DNA of 64,000 nt from Artocarpus heterophyllus. Taxonomy: Eukaryota > Streptophyta > Magnoliopsida > Rosales > Moraceae. The notes under the pieces were generated by a model. The model made no database searches. It was not told where the DNA came from and saw only the letters and a program-made list of their open reading frames with translations. Position numbers and translations under genes: made by a program. Positions 1-9,907 of this stretch are shown piece after piece (position 1 is the stretch's first letter; every line of letters begins with the position of its first letter). The stretch spans positions 12,475,411 to 12,539,410 of the forward strand of contig CM046332.1 of the NCBI GenBank assembly GCA_025403435.1, given 5' to 3'.

Positions 1-821
1 TAGTTCAAGATAAACTTGTTGAATTATTGCGATCAGATAATCCTTATCTGTTTATCGGTTGTTTTAATTTTGGACAAATTAGAACAAGATAAACTTGTAG
101 AATTATTGTGAATTGATTTATTTTCTTAGAAATTATCTTGATAAAGTTTGTTTTGATCAGATAACTTCTCTATTGGGTTATTTGAATTAAAACTGAGACT
201 TTATCCTTTAGAATCTCGGGTGAAAAATAAAAGATTCACGGAGATTTTTCTCGGGAGTTTGGCCTGTCGGATGACATGTTCGGCCTGCAGATTAGCGAGA
301 GATAAGATTACGCATTTTCACGCGGATCTTATCAAATATTGATCCGAACTTGATTCTATTTCGAGTTTTTGAGACCTAATCTGATATGGACTGACCCCAG
401 GACCAATTGCTATAAAAAGGGAGTGAGTCTTATGATTTACTCAGATTAATAAAAGAACAATTTGAGATACTAAGAGTGATACTCTTCTAGTGAGCATCTG
501 AAAATTCCCTGAGAGCTTTTGTTCACAAATCACGAACACTAGCTTTGGGTTCTCTCTATTGGTTGGAAGGAGAGTCACCGGTGGAAGAGCTGTACGTGTG
601 AGCCCACACTCACTCCTGTTGTGGATAGAGAATAGCAAAGAAGACCAGTTGGTTGAGGCTCTTCTGAAACGTTACTTCTCTACACTGGTTGCGAAGGTTC
701 TTCGGCACACTGAGGTTAGTAAGATCTGTTTAATTTATACATATAACATGTCAAACTTGTGTTTTGGAAATTACTCTGATGAAAAATTTTTAAAATTTCG
801 CTGCGTACTTTGTTTCCAAGA
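1..821 (+). repeat. 5' LTR of element A (partial)
   Basis: The sequence matches 7466-8318 of the 3' LTR nearly base for base, so it is the 3' ~40% of the 5' LTR. The terminal CCAACA of the family reads CCAAGA here. It holds two U3 dyads (259-270, 280-291, 21 bp apart), a TATA box and U5. The tRNA primer site starts 3 bp downstream. Confidence 0.93.
411..420 (+). promoter_or_regulatory. LTR promoter TATA box, element A 5' LTR
   Basis: TATAAAAAGG, followed by GAGTGAGTC, is conserved at the same place in the 3' LTR (7896). It is the likely U3 core promoter, with RNA start expected about 30 bp downstream. Confidence 0.7.
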
Positions 822-823
822 AT

Positions 824-836
824 TGGTATCAGAGTC
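824..836 (+). promoter_or_regulatory. Primer binding site (initiator Met tRNA)
   Basis: TGGTATCAGAGTC matches the complement of the 3' end of plant initiator methionine tRNA (TGGTATCAGAGC) except near the end. It starts 2 bp inside the LTR boundary, as usual for copia elements. Confidence 0.9.
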
Positions 837-2488
837 GAGGTTTTTACATAAATTTGCAAATTTGTGATCATGTTATATGCATAAATTTTGTGATCTTAAT
901 CTCTTCTATGCTTGAATTGAATTTTATAGAGAGATGGCACTCTAGGTTTCTATATAATATATATGTTGTCATGGATTATGTGATGAATGTTTATTAATTA
1001 ATTATGGTTGATTAAATCGTTGTTTAATTATTTATTAATTAATTAATACCGGTTATGGTTCCTTAGAGGTTAGAATGTGTATCTAGGTTTTTCATGTAAT
1101 TAGATGGCAGACTATCATCTATCATCTCGTCTAGGAATTGTTATTTAATTTTTAATTTGTAAGAATTTTGTAATTAAATAATTACTCAGAGAAGACGGAA
1201 TGAGAAGTCAGATCTTAAAGATTGATGATGGCGCCTCCAGGTATTTCCTGAGTCTCTAATTTTATGTTTTTGAATTGTTGAAAATAAAATTGATGAATTG
1301 CATTAAAATTGTATTTTCTCGATTGAGGAATTTTTGCTCTGTCGGCATGCCGGACCTCACAGTTCGGCAGGCCGAAGGTCACAGATCGGCAGGCCGGACG
1401 TGTGGTCCGGTAGGCCGACAGTGGGGCTAAAATTTTGGTGCTTTGCCTGCAGGCCGAACTTTCAGTTCGGTAGGCCGAACCTCCATGATCGGCAGGCCGA
1501 TCACCCAGACCGGCCTACCGATCGAGAGTTGCCAAGTGTCCAAAAAAGGTGCAATTTTTTCGGTGCAGTTTTAATTTTATTTTTGGGATGATTCTGAGAA
1601 ACATTAAATTTGGATATGACCGAAAATATGAAGTATTCGATTCATACGGGATTGAAGACTTGAAGATGGATATTACATGAAGAAGAATACAGCTTGAGGA
1701 TTCAAGGATGAAGAATCGATAAATGTCTCGATTATTCTCTTGTAATCTTAGTTTTCTATTCTCTAGGGTGGAACCATAATATTACGGTTATTATTATTTT
1801 GCTTGTAGCTTTGCTTGATTGCTTTGCTTATCTGCATTATAATATGATTTACCATGCATATTGATAACATGTCATATAGAATAGGGAGTGCCACTCATAT
1901 TAAAATTGTTCATGCATGTTTTTAAAATAAAACCTTGACTTCAAAAGATTGAGTGGGAGAAGGTTTTCGAAGAGAGGACCTAAGGCGTCCATCGTTGGTC
2001 CATAGGAAGAACATGGTGGTCCCGAACCCTAGGAAGGGATTTCTATCATGTACCAGATTGGATCTCTGAAAGGATAAGGTATTTTAGTATGATTTATGGT
2101 TACACACCCTTAGGTGGTGATTATAAATCATAGATAAAATATTGAAATAGTGGTTATACACTCACGTTAATTTTATTATTAACCTCCCCTAGGAGCTCTG
2201 TTAATAAAATTAATGGCCAAAGAAACAATTATTAGTATATGCTGGATCATACGGGTCCTGGATGACATATATTAATCAGGAGGGGATCCATGTTCCTGAT
2301 TGAATTTGGCATGACTCCCCTAGGAGCTTGTTAAATTATGAGTTGGGAATTATCATTGTAAGGTTATGATATTTTCAAGGTTTTGACACATAAACACATT
2401 TGTATGATTTTACATGATTGTGTTATCTTACTAAATTATATATATGTTTCCTTATGTTTGGTATTTGATTCTTTATTATAGATTGAAA
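837..2488 (+). other. Untranslated leader of element A
   Basis: About 1.65 kb between primer site and gag with no plausible coding frame. It is AT-rich apart from the GC-rich dyad array at 1342-1521. An open frame at 1334-1591 only reads through that array. Most of the leader is alignable by eye to the leader of element B (18075-19739, reversed). Confidence 0.8.
1342..1521 (+). repeat. Phased dyad array in copia leader (8 units)
   Basis: Eight copies of a 12-bp dyad related to TCGGCAGGCCGA, centred at about 1347, 1369, 1391, 1412, 1451, 1472, 1494 and 1515. Spacing is 21-22 bp except one gap of 39. Each unit carries up to two CpGs in otherwise AT-rich DNA. The same array, including the 39-bp gap, is in element B. 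Confidence 0.9.
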
Positions 2489-3363
2489 ATATCTAAAAAT
2501 GCTTTATCATTGATACTTGACAAAAACCAATTAACCGGTGAGAATTATAACGATTGGAAACGGAACCTGGACATCGTCCTATCCTTTGAGAAACTGAAAT
2601 ATGTACTGACAACCCCTTGTCCTCCCGATCCTACGGAAGACTCAAGTAATGAGCAATTCCAAGCGTACGACCGCTGGAAAGATGCTAATGATCAGGCCTA
2701 CTGTTATGTTATGGCTAGCATGAACAACATGCTGTAGGCTCAACATCAGGATTATGAGACTACGAAGCAGATCTTGGATAATCGTGAGGACATGTTTGGA
2801 GGCCAGGCCATAACAAAATGATAAGGGGCACTTCGAAAACTCTTAAACTATAGACAAAGAGCGGGAACATCTGTAAAGGAGCACATGATGTTGGTCATGG
2901 GTTACCTCGCTGAGGCTCAAACCAATGGAGCCGACATCGATGCTGAAACTCAGATGACTATGGTCTTTGAGACTCTATCTAAGGAATTTATTCCATTTAG
3001 AGCTACTTTTAATTTAAGCAATAGACAGGATATGACCTTGACAGAACTGATGAAACAGTTATAGGAGTTTGAACTACTGATCAGGGAGTCTCCTGCTGGT
3101 GGTGAGGCCAACGTGGTAGCTACTTCTGGTTCCAATCCTAACTCTGGGAATGGAAAGAATTAACGGGCCAAGAGTGGGAAGTCTTCTATTCCTCCTGCTA
3201 CCAAGAGCAAGAAGAAGAAGAAGAAGAACCCAAAGAAGCTTAAGTGCTTCTTCTGTGGTAAGGTCGGGCATATAAAGAAGCATTGCAAGAACTTCCTTTC
3301 CAAAAGAGGTAGGTGTGATCTTCTATATTTAGAAACTTGTTTGGTTGAGGAATCCAGTGACAT
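2489..3363 (+). pseudogene. gag: Copia gag, element A (broken)
   Basis: Remnant of the capsid/nucleocapsid protein that packages retrotransposon RNA. The frame opens at 2489, where the family's ATG start (intact in elements B and C) has become ATA. The N-terminus resembles the plant copia gag (DKNQLTGENYNDWK). A basic lysine run is followed by a CX2CX4HX4C zinc knuckle (CFFCGKVGHIKKHC, about 3249-3290) with all four ligands present. In-frame stops lie at about 2735, 2819-2824, 3061 and 3163. Compared with elements B and C these are CAG-to-TAG, CGG-to-TGA and CAA-to-TAA changes, all transitions. No separate gag stop is seen, so gag and pol were probably one frame. Confidence 0.9.
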
Positions 3364-4790
3364 CTAGGTCATAGATTCCAGTCCAACTAATCATGTTTGT
3401 GTTTCTCTACAGGGATTCAAAGAAACGAGAAGTCTACTGTGTGAAGACTTAACACTTCGGATGGGCGATGAATCCTTGGTCTCAGCGGAAGCAGTGGGAG
3501 ATGTCCATCTTCACTTTGATAATTATAGGAATTTAATTTTACGAGATTATTTTTATGTTCCTAAATTTAAAAGGAATTTAATTTATGTATCTTCTTTATT
3601 TAAAGACTCCTACGTGGTATCTTTTAATGAAAAAGTAGTGATTCGTAAAAAAAAATCTTTTATCTGTTCTGGATGGATGCAAAATAATCTATATTTTATC
3701 AAACCTAAGATGGACTTATTGCTTAATGCTGAGATAAATGATAATAACTCAAAAAGACTTAAAACTTCTCACTCTAATAAGACTTATCTTGGGCATTTGC
3801 GCCTTGGCCATATTAACCTGAATAGGATTCAAAGGTTGGTAAGGGATGGACCTTTAAGTCACTTAAAGGTGGAATCTATACCTCAATGTGAGTTTTGTTT
3901 GGAGGGTAAAATGACCAAAAGACCATACAAGTCTAAGGGCAATAGGGCCAAAGGGGTTCTAGAACTTGTGCATAGTGATGTTTGCGGGCCGATGAACATC
4001 CGGGCACGAGGAGGGTATGAGTACTTCGTCACTTTTATTGACGATTACTCAAGATATGGGTATGTGTACCTAATGCACCACAAAAACGAAACTTATGATA
4101 AGTTCAAGGAGTTTCGGGCTGAAGTGGAAAAGCAATTGAATTGACCCATAAAAGCACTTTGATCTAATCGAGGTGGGGAATACCTTTCTGATGAGTTCTT
4201 GGGACACATGTTAGAGAATGGGATTTTATCCCATTTGACTACGCCAGGCACTCCGCAGCATAATGGCGTACCGGAGAGAAGGAATAGGACTTTATTGGAC
4301 ATGATTAGGTCCATGATGAGTTATTCATCATTGCCTTTATCCTTTTGGAGATATGCACTACAAACTACATGTTATCTTTTGAATAACGTGCCATCAAAAT
4401 TGGTCCCTAAAACTCCTCACGAGTTGTGGACAAGACGGAAGACATCCTTAAACCATATTTGCATATGGGGATGTCCGGCTCATGTCCTATTTAAGGATCC
4501 GAATAAGTTGGAAGCACGTTCAGAAGTTTGCGTGTTTGTAGGATATCCAAAAGGGACTAAAGGGGGTTATTTTTATAACCCAAAAGAAAATAAAGTCGTG
4601 GTTTCAATTAATGCAACTTTCCTTGAGGAGAGTTACATGGACGAATTTAAACCTCAAAGCAAAGTGGTGCTTGAGGAGATAAGGGGTGATTCGATCAGTG
4701 TAGAAAAACCAAACAAACCTGAACAACAACCTCAGGGGCTTCAGCGTAGTGGGAGGATCGAGCGTCAACCTGAGAGGTATATGTTCAATG
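3364..4790 (+). pseudogene. pol: Copia protease-integrase, element A (broken)
   Basis: Continues the gag frame. The aspartic protease site is at 3374-3385 but reads DSSP instead of the DSGA still present in element B, so activity is unlikely. Integrase has the N-terminal HHCC finger (about 3780-3910, HLRLGHIN then CEFC). In the catalytic core the first Asp is in HSDV (about 3975), the second site reads SNRGGEY instead of SDRGGEY (Asp to Asn), and the Glu is in VPERRN (about 4270). Stops at about 4142 and 4160 interrupt the core. The copia GKGY-like region and the linker to RT follow. The TGG-to-TAG stop at 3367 separates gag from protease. Confidence 0.92.
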
Positions 4791-6291
4791 GGGAGGTCTT
4801 TTTGGCTGAACCAGATGAACATGATAGGGATCCTTATACTTACGCGGAAGCTAAGGAGGATGTTGATTCAAGACTCTGGACAGAGGCTATGAACATAAAG
4901 ATGAAGTCTATGGAGACTAATCGGGTTTGGGAGCTTGTGGATCTTCCCGAAGGGGTGAAACCCATAGGGTGTAAGTTGATCTACAAGAGGAAAAGAGGAG
5001 TGGATGGAAAGGTCGAAACCTTTAAGGCTAGACTGGTAGCTAAGGGTTATACGCAAAAGGAAGGAATCGATTATTAGGAAACCTTTTCACCTATAGCCAT
5101 GCTTAAGTCCATCTAGATTCTCTTGTCGATAGCTGCCGCTCTCGACTACGAGATTTGACAGATGGATGTCAAGACGGCTTTTCTGAATGGCTATCTTGAT
5201 GAGTCCATTTATATAGAACAGCCAGACGGGTTCAGGGTCGCGGGTCAAGACGGTAAGGTTTGTAACCTGCTAAAGTCTATTTATGGACTTAAGCAGGCTT
5301 CTCATTCTTGGAACATAAGATTTGATCAAGTGATCAAGACTTGTGGGTTCTCACAAAACGTGGATGAACCATGTGTTTACAAACACATTAAGGATGGGAA
5401 GGTGGATTTCTACTGCTCTATGTAGATGACATTCTGCTAATTGGCAATGACGTTAGGGCATTTTTATTGGTCAAATTATGGTTGATCAAGCAGTTTGACA
5501 TGAAGGACTTAGGTAAGGCTAATTTTGTTCTCGGTATCCAGATCTTTCGGGATAGGAAGAACAAAATGATAGCTTTGTCTCAGGCCGGCTACATAGATAA
5601 AATTCTCAAGAGGTTTGCAATGCAGGATTCCAAGAAAGGTGGGCAACCATCTAGGTTTGGAATTACTCTTTTTAAGAAAGACTCTCCAAAGTCTTATGAA
5701 GAAAGAGAATACATGAAGAAGGTGCCTTATGCTTCGGCAGTGGGTAGTCTCATGTATGCCATGCTTTGCACTCGACTGAATATTAGCTATGCGGTCGGGA
5801 TTGTAAGTCGATTTCAGGCGGATCTAGGACCAAACCATTGGGTTGCGGTAAAGCATATTTTCAAGTACCTGAGAAAGACTCGAGGGTATATGCTTGTGTA
5901 TTCGGGTGAGGATTTAACTCCTCTAGGATATACTGATTCGGATTTTCAATCGTGTCTGGATTCTAGGAAATCAACTTCGGGGTTTGTGATTACTCTGGCT
6001 GGCGGTGCCATCAGTTGGAGAAGTGCAAAGCAAGATTGCACTTCAGATTCAACGATGGAGGCCGAGTATGTGGCAGCTAGTGATGCTTCGAAAGAAGCAG
6101 TGTAGCTCCGTAAGTTCCTTGGGGATCTTAAGGTAGTTCCTGGTATGGATAAAGCGGTATCACTGTATTGTGATAACAGTGCGGTGGTAGCTAATGCTAA
6201 GGAACCAAGATTTCACAAGAAGAGTAAGCATATTGATCAGAAGTATCATGTAAAATTTACTATATTTACTCACTTAGTGCAAGTGAGAGAT
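4791..6291 (+). pseudogene. pol: Copia reverse transcriptase-RNase H, element A (broken)
   Basis: RT fingers (FKARLVAKGYTQKEGIDY) are followed by stops at about 5075, 5115 and 5156, then MDVKTAFLNGYL. The catalytic YVDD is at 5419-5430, but a one-base loss about 10 bp upstream (5400-5412) puts it out of frame with the preceding part. RNase H follows (GYTDSDF, TMEAEYVA), with a TGG-to-TAG stop at 6103. At about 6251 roughly 130 bp present in element B, coding the RNase H C-terminus, is missing. The frame therefore runs out before the polypurine tract. Confidence 0.92.
6281..6291 (+). promoter_or_regulatory. Polypurine tract, element A
   Basis: AAGTGAGAGAT directly precedes the 3' LTR. Plant copia elements prime plus-strand synthesis at such a tract (AAGTGGGAGAT in B and C). 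Confidence 0.8.
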
Positions 6292-8318
6292 TGTTAGACA
6301 TGTATGCCCTAAGGAGTAAAAATGTAATACGTTTTTGGAGACATTTTTATCAATAAAGAATTTATTCATTTATATATACCAAATCTTGTCCTCTTTACGT
6401 TCATATTTGTTAAATGTATGATCAGCAAATAGTAGTCTGAGACTGTCAGTCTAAACCTTAAGAATTGGGCATATGATGGACTGATTATGCGGAAGACACA
6501 ATTCTTAAGGTGACGATCTAAAACTTATGATCCGCAATCGAGGGAATAAAGTTGGGCGCTTTATTCATGTAAAGATTGTTATGTTGTCTATATCCCTTAT
6601 GAGAGATGGTTTGTCTTGACCATCAGAGTTGGACTCAGAAACATTGGCGTGTTGTCATAGGTGATGATGTGTTGGATCGAGACATAAAGTGAATTGATTT
6701 GGATAAATAATTCTGTCTTGACAAATCGATTCACTTTAGATAGTCATTTGTATTGTATCTTAATCCTGAGATGAATAGTGGGCTTGTTGTCTCGACTTGT
6801 GTCTTTTGATGTGCCAAAGGGTGACACCCACATCTCAATAGTGGTATGCATACCGGTACGTTGGAGGCATGACTCTTGATAGCGTAGGCTTGTTATTCAT
6901 AGATATGGAATCCATAGCTCCTCTTTAGGAGTAATGATATCCTCTTATATGCGTTGTCCTGTAATTGGAAAACTAGAGCGCTCAACCATTTGTATACATA
7001 GGTGTAACCAAATGGTATACTATCTTTGGATGGTAAGTTTTCTACTGGTGAGATAATGGAACGTAAGATAAAAATAATCGGGAAGGTAAGACAGAACTTG
7101 TCCTTAAGCCGATTATGGATTTTCATATAGGGATGCAATACACGTTGATATGTCATGGAGACTTAGCTTTACAGGCTTCGTAATTCTATAAAGTTTGAGA
7201 GTGCAGCTCCAAGCTTTTAGTGGAGTAGCGTTGGAGTTGATAATTGTGAAATGTATATCTGGGATATTGGGTTTCATAATTATCATAAGCTTGAACTTTA
7301 TAGGTCCATTTTGGTCCCCTTTGCTAGCTCACAAAATCCTGTAACGACACGACGTGCTTTTCCAATAATTGGTGACTTATGTCAGATTTATCAGATTGGT
7401 TTAAAAGTTGTAAGAATCAAATAATTCATGTCTATTTATCGGTTGAATTAATTTTGTAAGAAATTAGTTCAAGATAAACTTGTTGAATTATTGCGATCAG
7501 ATAATTCATGTCTGTTTATCGGTTGTTTTAATTTTGGACAAATTAGAACAAGATAAACTTGTAGAATTATTGTGAATTGATTTATTTTCTTAGAGATTAT
7601 CTTGATAAAGTTTGTTTTGATCAAATAACTTCTCTATTGGGTTATTTGAGTCAAAACTGAGACTTTATCCTTTAGAATCTCAGGTGGAAAATAAAAGATT
7701 CGCGGAGATTTTTTCTCGAGAGTTTGGCCTGTCGGATGACATGTTCGGCTTGCCGATCAGAATTTTCGGCCTGCCGATCAGCGGGGATAAGATTACGTGT
7801 TTTCACACGGATCTTATCAGATACTGATCCGAACTTGATTCTGTTTCGAGTTTTTGAGACCTAATCTGATATGGACTGACCCCAGGACCAATAGCTATAA
7901 AAAGGGAGTGAGTCTTATGATTTACTCAGATTAATAAAAGATCAATTTGAGAGATTAAGAGTGATACTCTTCTAGTGAGCATCTGAAAACTCCCTGAGAG
8001 CTTTTGTTCACAAATCACGAACACTAGCTTTGTGTTCTCTCTATTGGTTGGAAGGAGAGTCACCGGTGGAAGAGCTGTACGTGTGAGCGTACGTGTGAGC
8101 CCACACTCACTCCGGTTGTGGATAGAGAATAGCAAAGAAGACCAGTTGGTTGAGGCTCTTTTGGAACGTTACTTCTCTACACAGGTTGCGGAGGTTCTTC
8201 GGCACACTGAGGTTAGTAAGATCTGTTTAAGTTATACATATAACATGTCAAACTTGTGTTTTGGAAATTACTCTAATAAAAAAATTTTAAAATTCTGCTG
8301 CGCACTTTGTTTCCAACA
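6292..8318 (+). repeat. 3' LTR of element A
   Basis: 2027 bp, starting TGTTAGACATG and ending TTTCCAACA, the TG...CA form with short inverted ends. It matches the partial 5' LTR and, reversed, the LTRs of element B. An open frame near 6893-7156 occurs in opposite orientation in other copies but has no recognisable protein. A short duplication (ACGTGTGAGC repeated) lies near 8085-8100. Confidence 0.95.
7724..7905 (+). promoter_or_regulatory. U3 promoter of element A: three phased dyads upstream of TATA
   Basis: Dyads at 7724-7735, 7745-7756 and 7766-7777 have centres exactly 21 bp apart, about 120 bp upstream of TATAAAAAG at 7896. The position upstream of the core promoter suggests an enhancer-like role; that role is inference. 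Confidence 0.65.
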
Positions 8319-8654
8319 TGAGCACTCTAGCCTGTGAGTCTCTGAAACTCCCTAGGAGCTATTGTTCACAAATCACAAATGCTAGTTTTGAGTTTTTTCT
8401 CAATTGGTTGGAAGAAGAGTCACCGGAAAAGAGCTGTACAAGGTGTGGCCACACACAAACCGATCGTGGATAAGAAGACCAGTTAGTTAAGGCTCTTCTA
8501 AAATGCCTTTCTCTTCATAGATTGCAGGAGCTCTCAGCATTTAAAGGTTAGTAAGATCTAGTTAATTTATGCATATAGCATATCCAACTTGTGTTTTGGA
8601 AAATACTCTGATTAAAAATTTTTAAAATTTCTACTGTGTACTATTTTTTCAACA
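8319..8654 (+). repeat. Older copia LTR relic (3' part)
   Basis: Starting right after element A, this stretch again follows the LTR order: GAGCACTCTAG, CTATTGTTCACAAATC, GGTTGGAAGAAGAGTCACC, a U5-like end and a terminal TCAACA at 8654. It is diverged and closer to the element C subfamily. No tRNA primer site follows, so it is a solo or 3' LTR. Element A appears to have inserted into it; the other half would lie left of the window. Confidence 0.75.
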
Positions 8655-9787
8655 ATAGGCTGATTGACCAGCCTTCAAAGAAGTGGTTGACTGTGCTTCC
8701 TAGAGACTATTAGTGCAAGTTTTGTCCCTCATGACCTGATTCGATTTTAATTCGAATCTTTCACATCGAATCACATTTTAATACATAAAATGTCTCCAAA
8801 TAACTTATATAACCATGTATAAACATGAATAAACATATTTATCTGAATCTTAAGCATAAAACACAATCCGAATCAATTTAAACACAGATTTATGCAAACT
8901 TAAGCTTAAACATCTAAAAATTTGATTTTTAAACAATAAACTACTAAAATTTTAAACATGCATGCTAAACATGTTTCTATTCTAAACTTTAGGTTAAAAT
9001 CAACAATTTCTTTTTTATTTTTGACATAAATGTCGGATTTCTGCTCTTTAAACTCATTACATATTGTACTCAAAGAATGAAGTTGAAACACTAGAAAATT
9101 TAAAGAGACACATTGGAGATTAAAAAAAAATTGGATTACATAAATATATAGAAAATTAAAATGGTTCTTGGAAGAACATACCTCAATCCCTCTTTGAAAA
9201 AGCTAAAAATTTAGGTTAGAATCCAACCTTGAAGCTTTTGAGAGGGTTGGCTATGGTGTTTCTGATTTTCTCTATGTTTGAATAAGAAAAAGGGCTCATT
9301 TTTTCTCAAGCTTAGAAGCAGATTAAAAGAAAGAGGGAGAGGGAGAGGGAGAGAGTCGTTAGAAAGAGAGAGGGCGAGGGAGAGCTAAGTGTGTGTCTAA
9401 TTGTTGGGCTTTTTGAGAAGAGAAGGGCTTGTGCATGGCTTTGGATGTCTGAATATTTAGACTTGGGGAAGTGATATCTGACTTCCCAAGAAGCCTTCAC
9501 GTGAATAGAGATGACTCGGTTGCTGTGGCAAAATTATAAATAAGTGGAGATGCAAGTGAAATTTTGGAAATTAATAAAATAATGGGGGAATTTTTAAATT
9601 TAAAAAAATAAAAATTTATTTTTTATTATTGTTGTTGCTGTTTTTATTATTATAATAATAATAATAATTATTATTATTATTATTATTATGCAGATAAATA
9701 ACATTTTTAAATTATAGCACTCTAATTAATTAAATTTACACATAACTAAATAATTTAAATTTTTTGGTTATTTTACTTCTACTCTTA
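8655..9787. other. Non-coding, AT-rich, no gene seen
   Basis: No recognisable protein. 9175-9500 has a purine-rich stretch of GGGAGA repeats (about 9330-9390) resembling the GA-rich part of gypsy LTRs in this window, but not closely enough to assign it. A TAA/TTA microsatellite lies at about 9650-9690. Confidence 0.6.
9650..9690. repeat. TAA/TTA microsatellite
   Basis: TAA units run directly into TTA units, forming a self-complementary simple repeat. Confidence 0.85.
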
Positions 9788-9907
9788 GGGTATGTTTGGC
9801 ACACTGTATTGTATTATGTTATTATACTACATTATATTGTATTGCATTGTATTATATACAAAAAATACAATGTAATATAATACAATACGGTATGCCAATC
9901 AAACCCC
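9788..9907. mobile_element. Hairpin MITE-like element
   Basis: 120 bp that folds on itself. The left end GGGTATGTTTGGCACACTGT is matched by the inverse of the right end (GGGGTTTGATTGGCATACCG), and the TATTGTATT-rich interior is also self-complementary. The GTTTGGCA-type end is common in plant hAT-like MITEs. No clear target duplication is visible, so the superfamily is not settled. Confidence 0.55.

Larger units (their letters stand above)
1..8318 (+). mobile_element. Copia element A (5' truncated by window edge)
   Basis: Ty1/copia LTR retrotransposon in forward orientation. Order seen: partial 5' LTR, initiator-Met-tRNA primer site, long leader, gag, protease, integrase, reverse transcriptase, RNase H, polypurine tract, full 3' LTR. 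Integrase upstream of RT defines copia. The gag-pol frame is broken by about a dozen stops, one frameshift and a 3' deletion, so the element cannot be autonomous. The 5' flank lies outside the window, so the target duplication cannot be tested. The same family recurs as elements B and C on the minus strand. Confidence 0.95.

Noticed and set aside
1342..1521. CRISPR array interpretation of the regularly spaced dyads
   Set aside because: Plant retrotransposon context; units are 12 bp with ~9-10 bp spacers and no cas genes, and copies recur in LTRs.
1334..1591. 85-codon open frame across the dyad array
   Set aside because: Its reading is generated by the repeated TCGGCAGGCCGA units in an untranslated leader; no family recognised and not kept open in element B.
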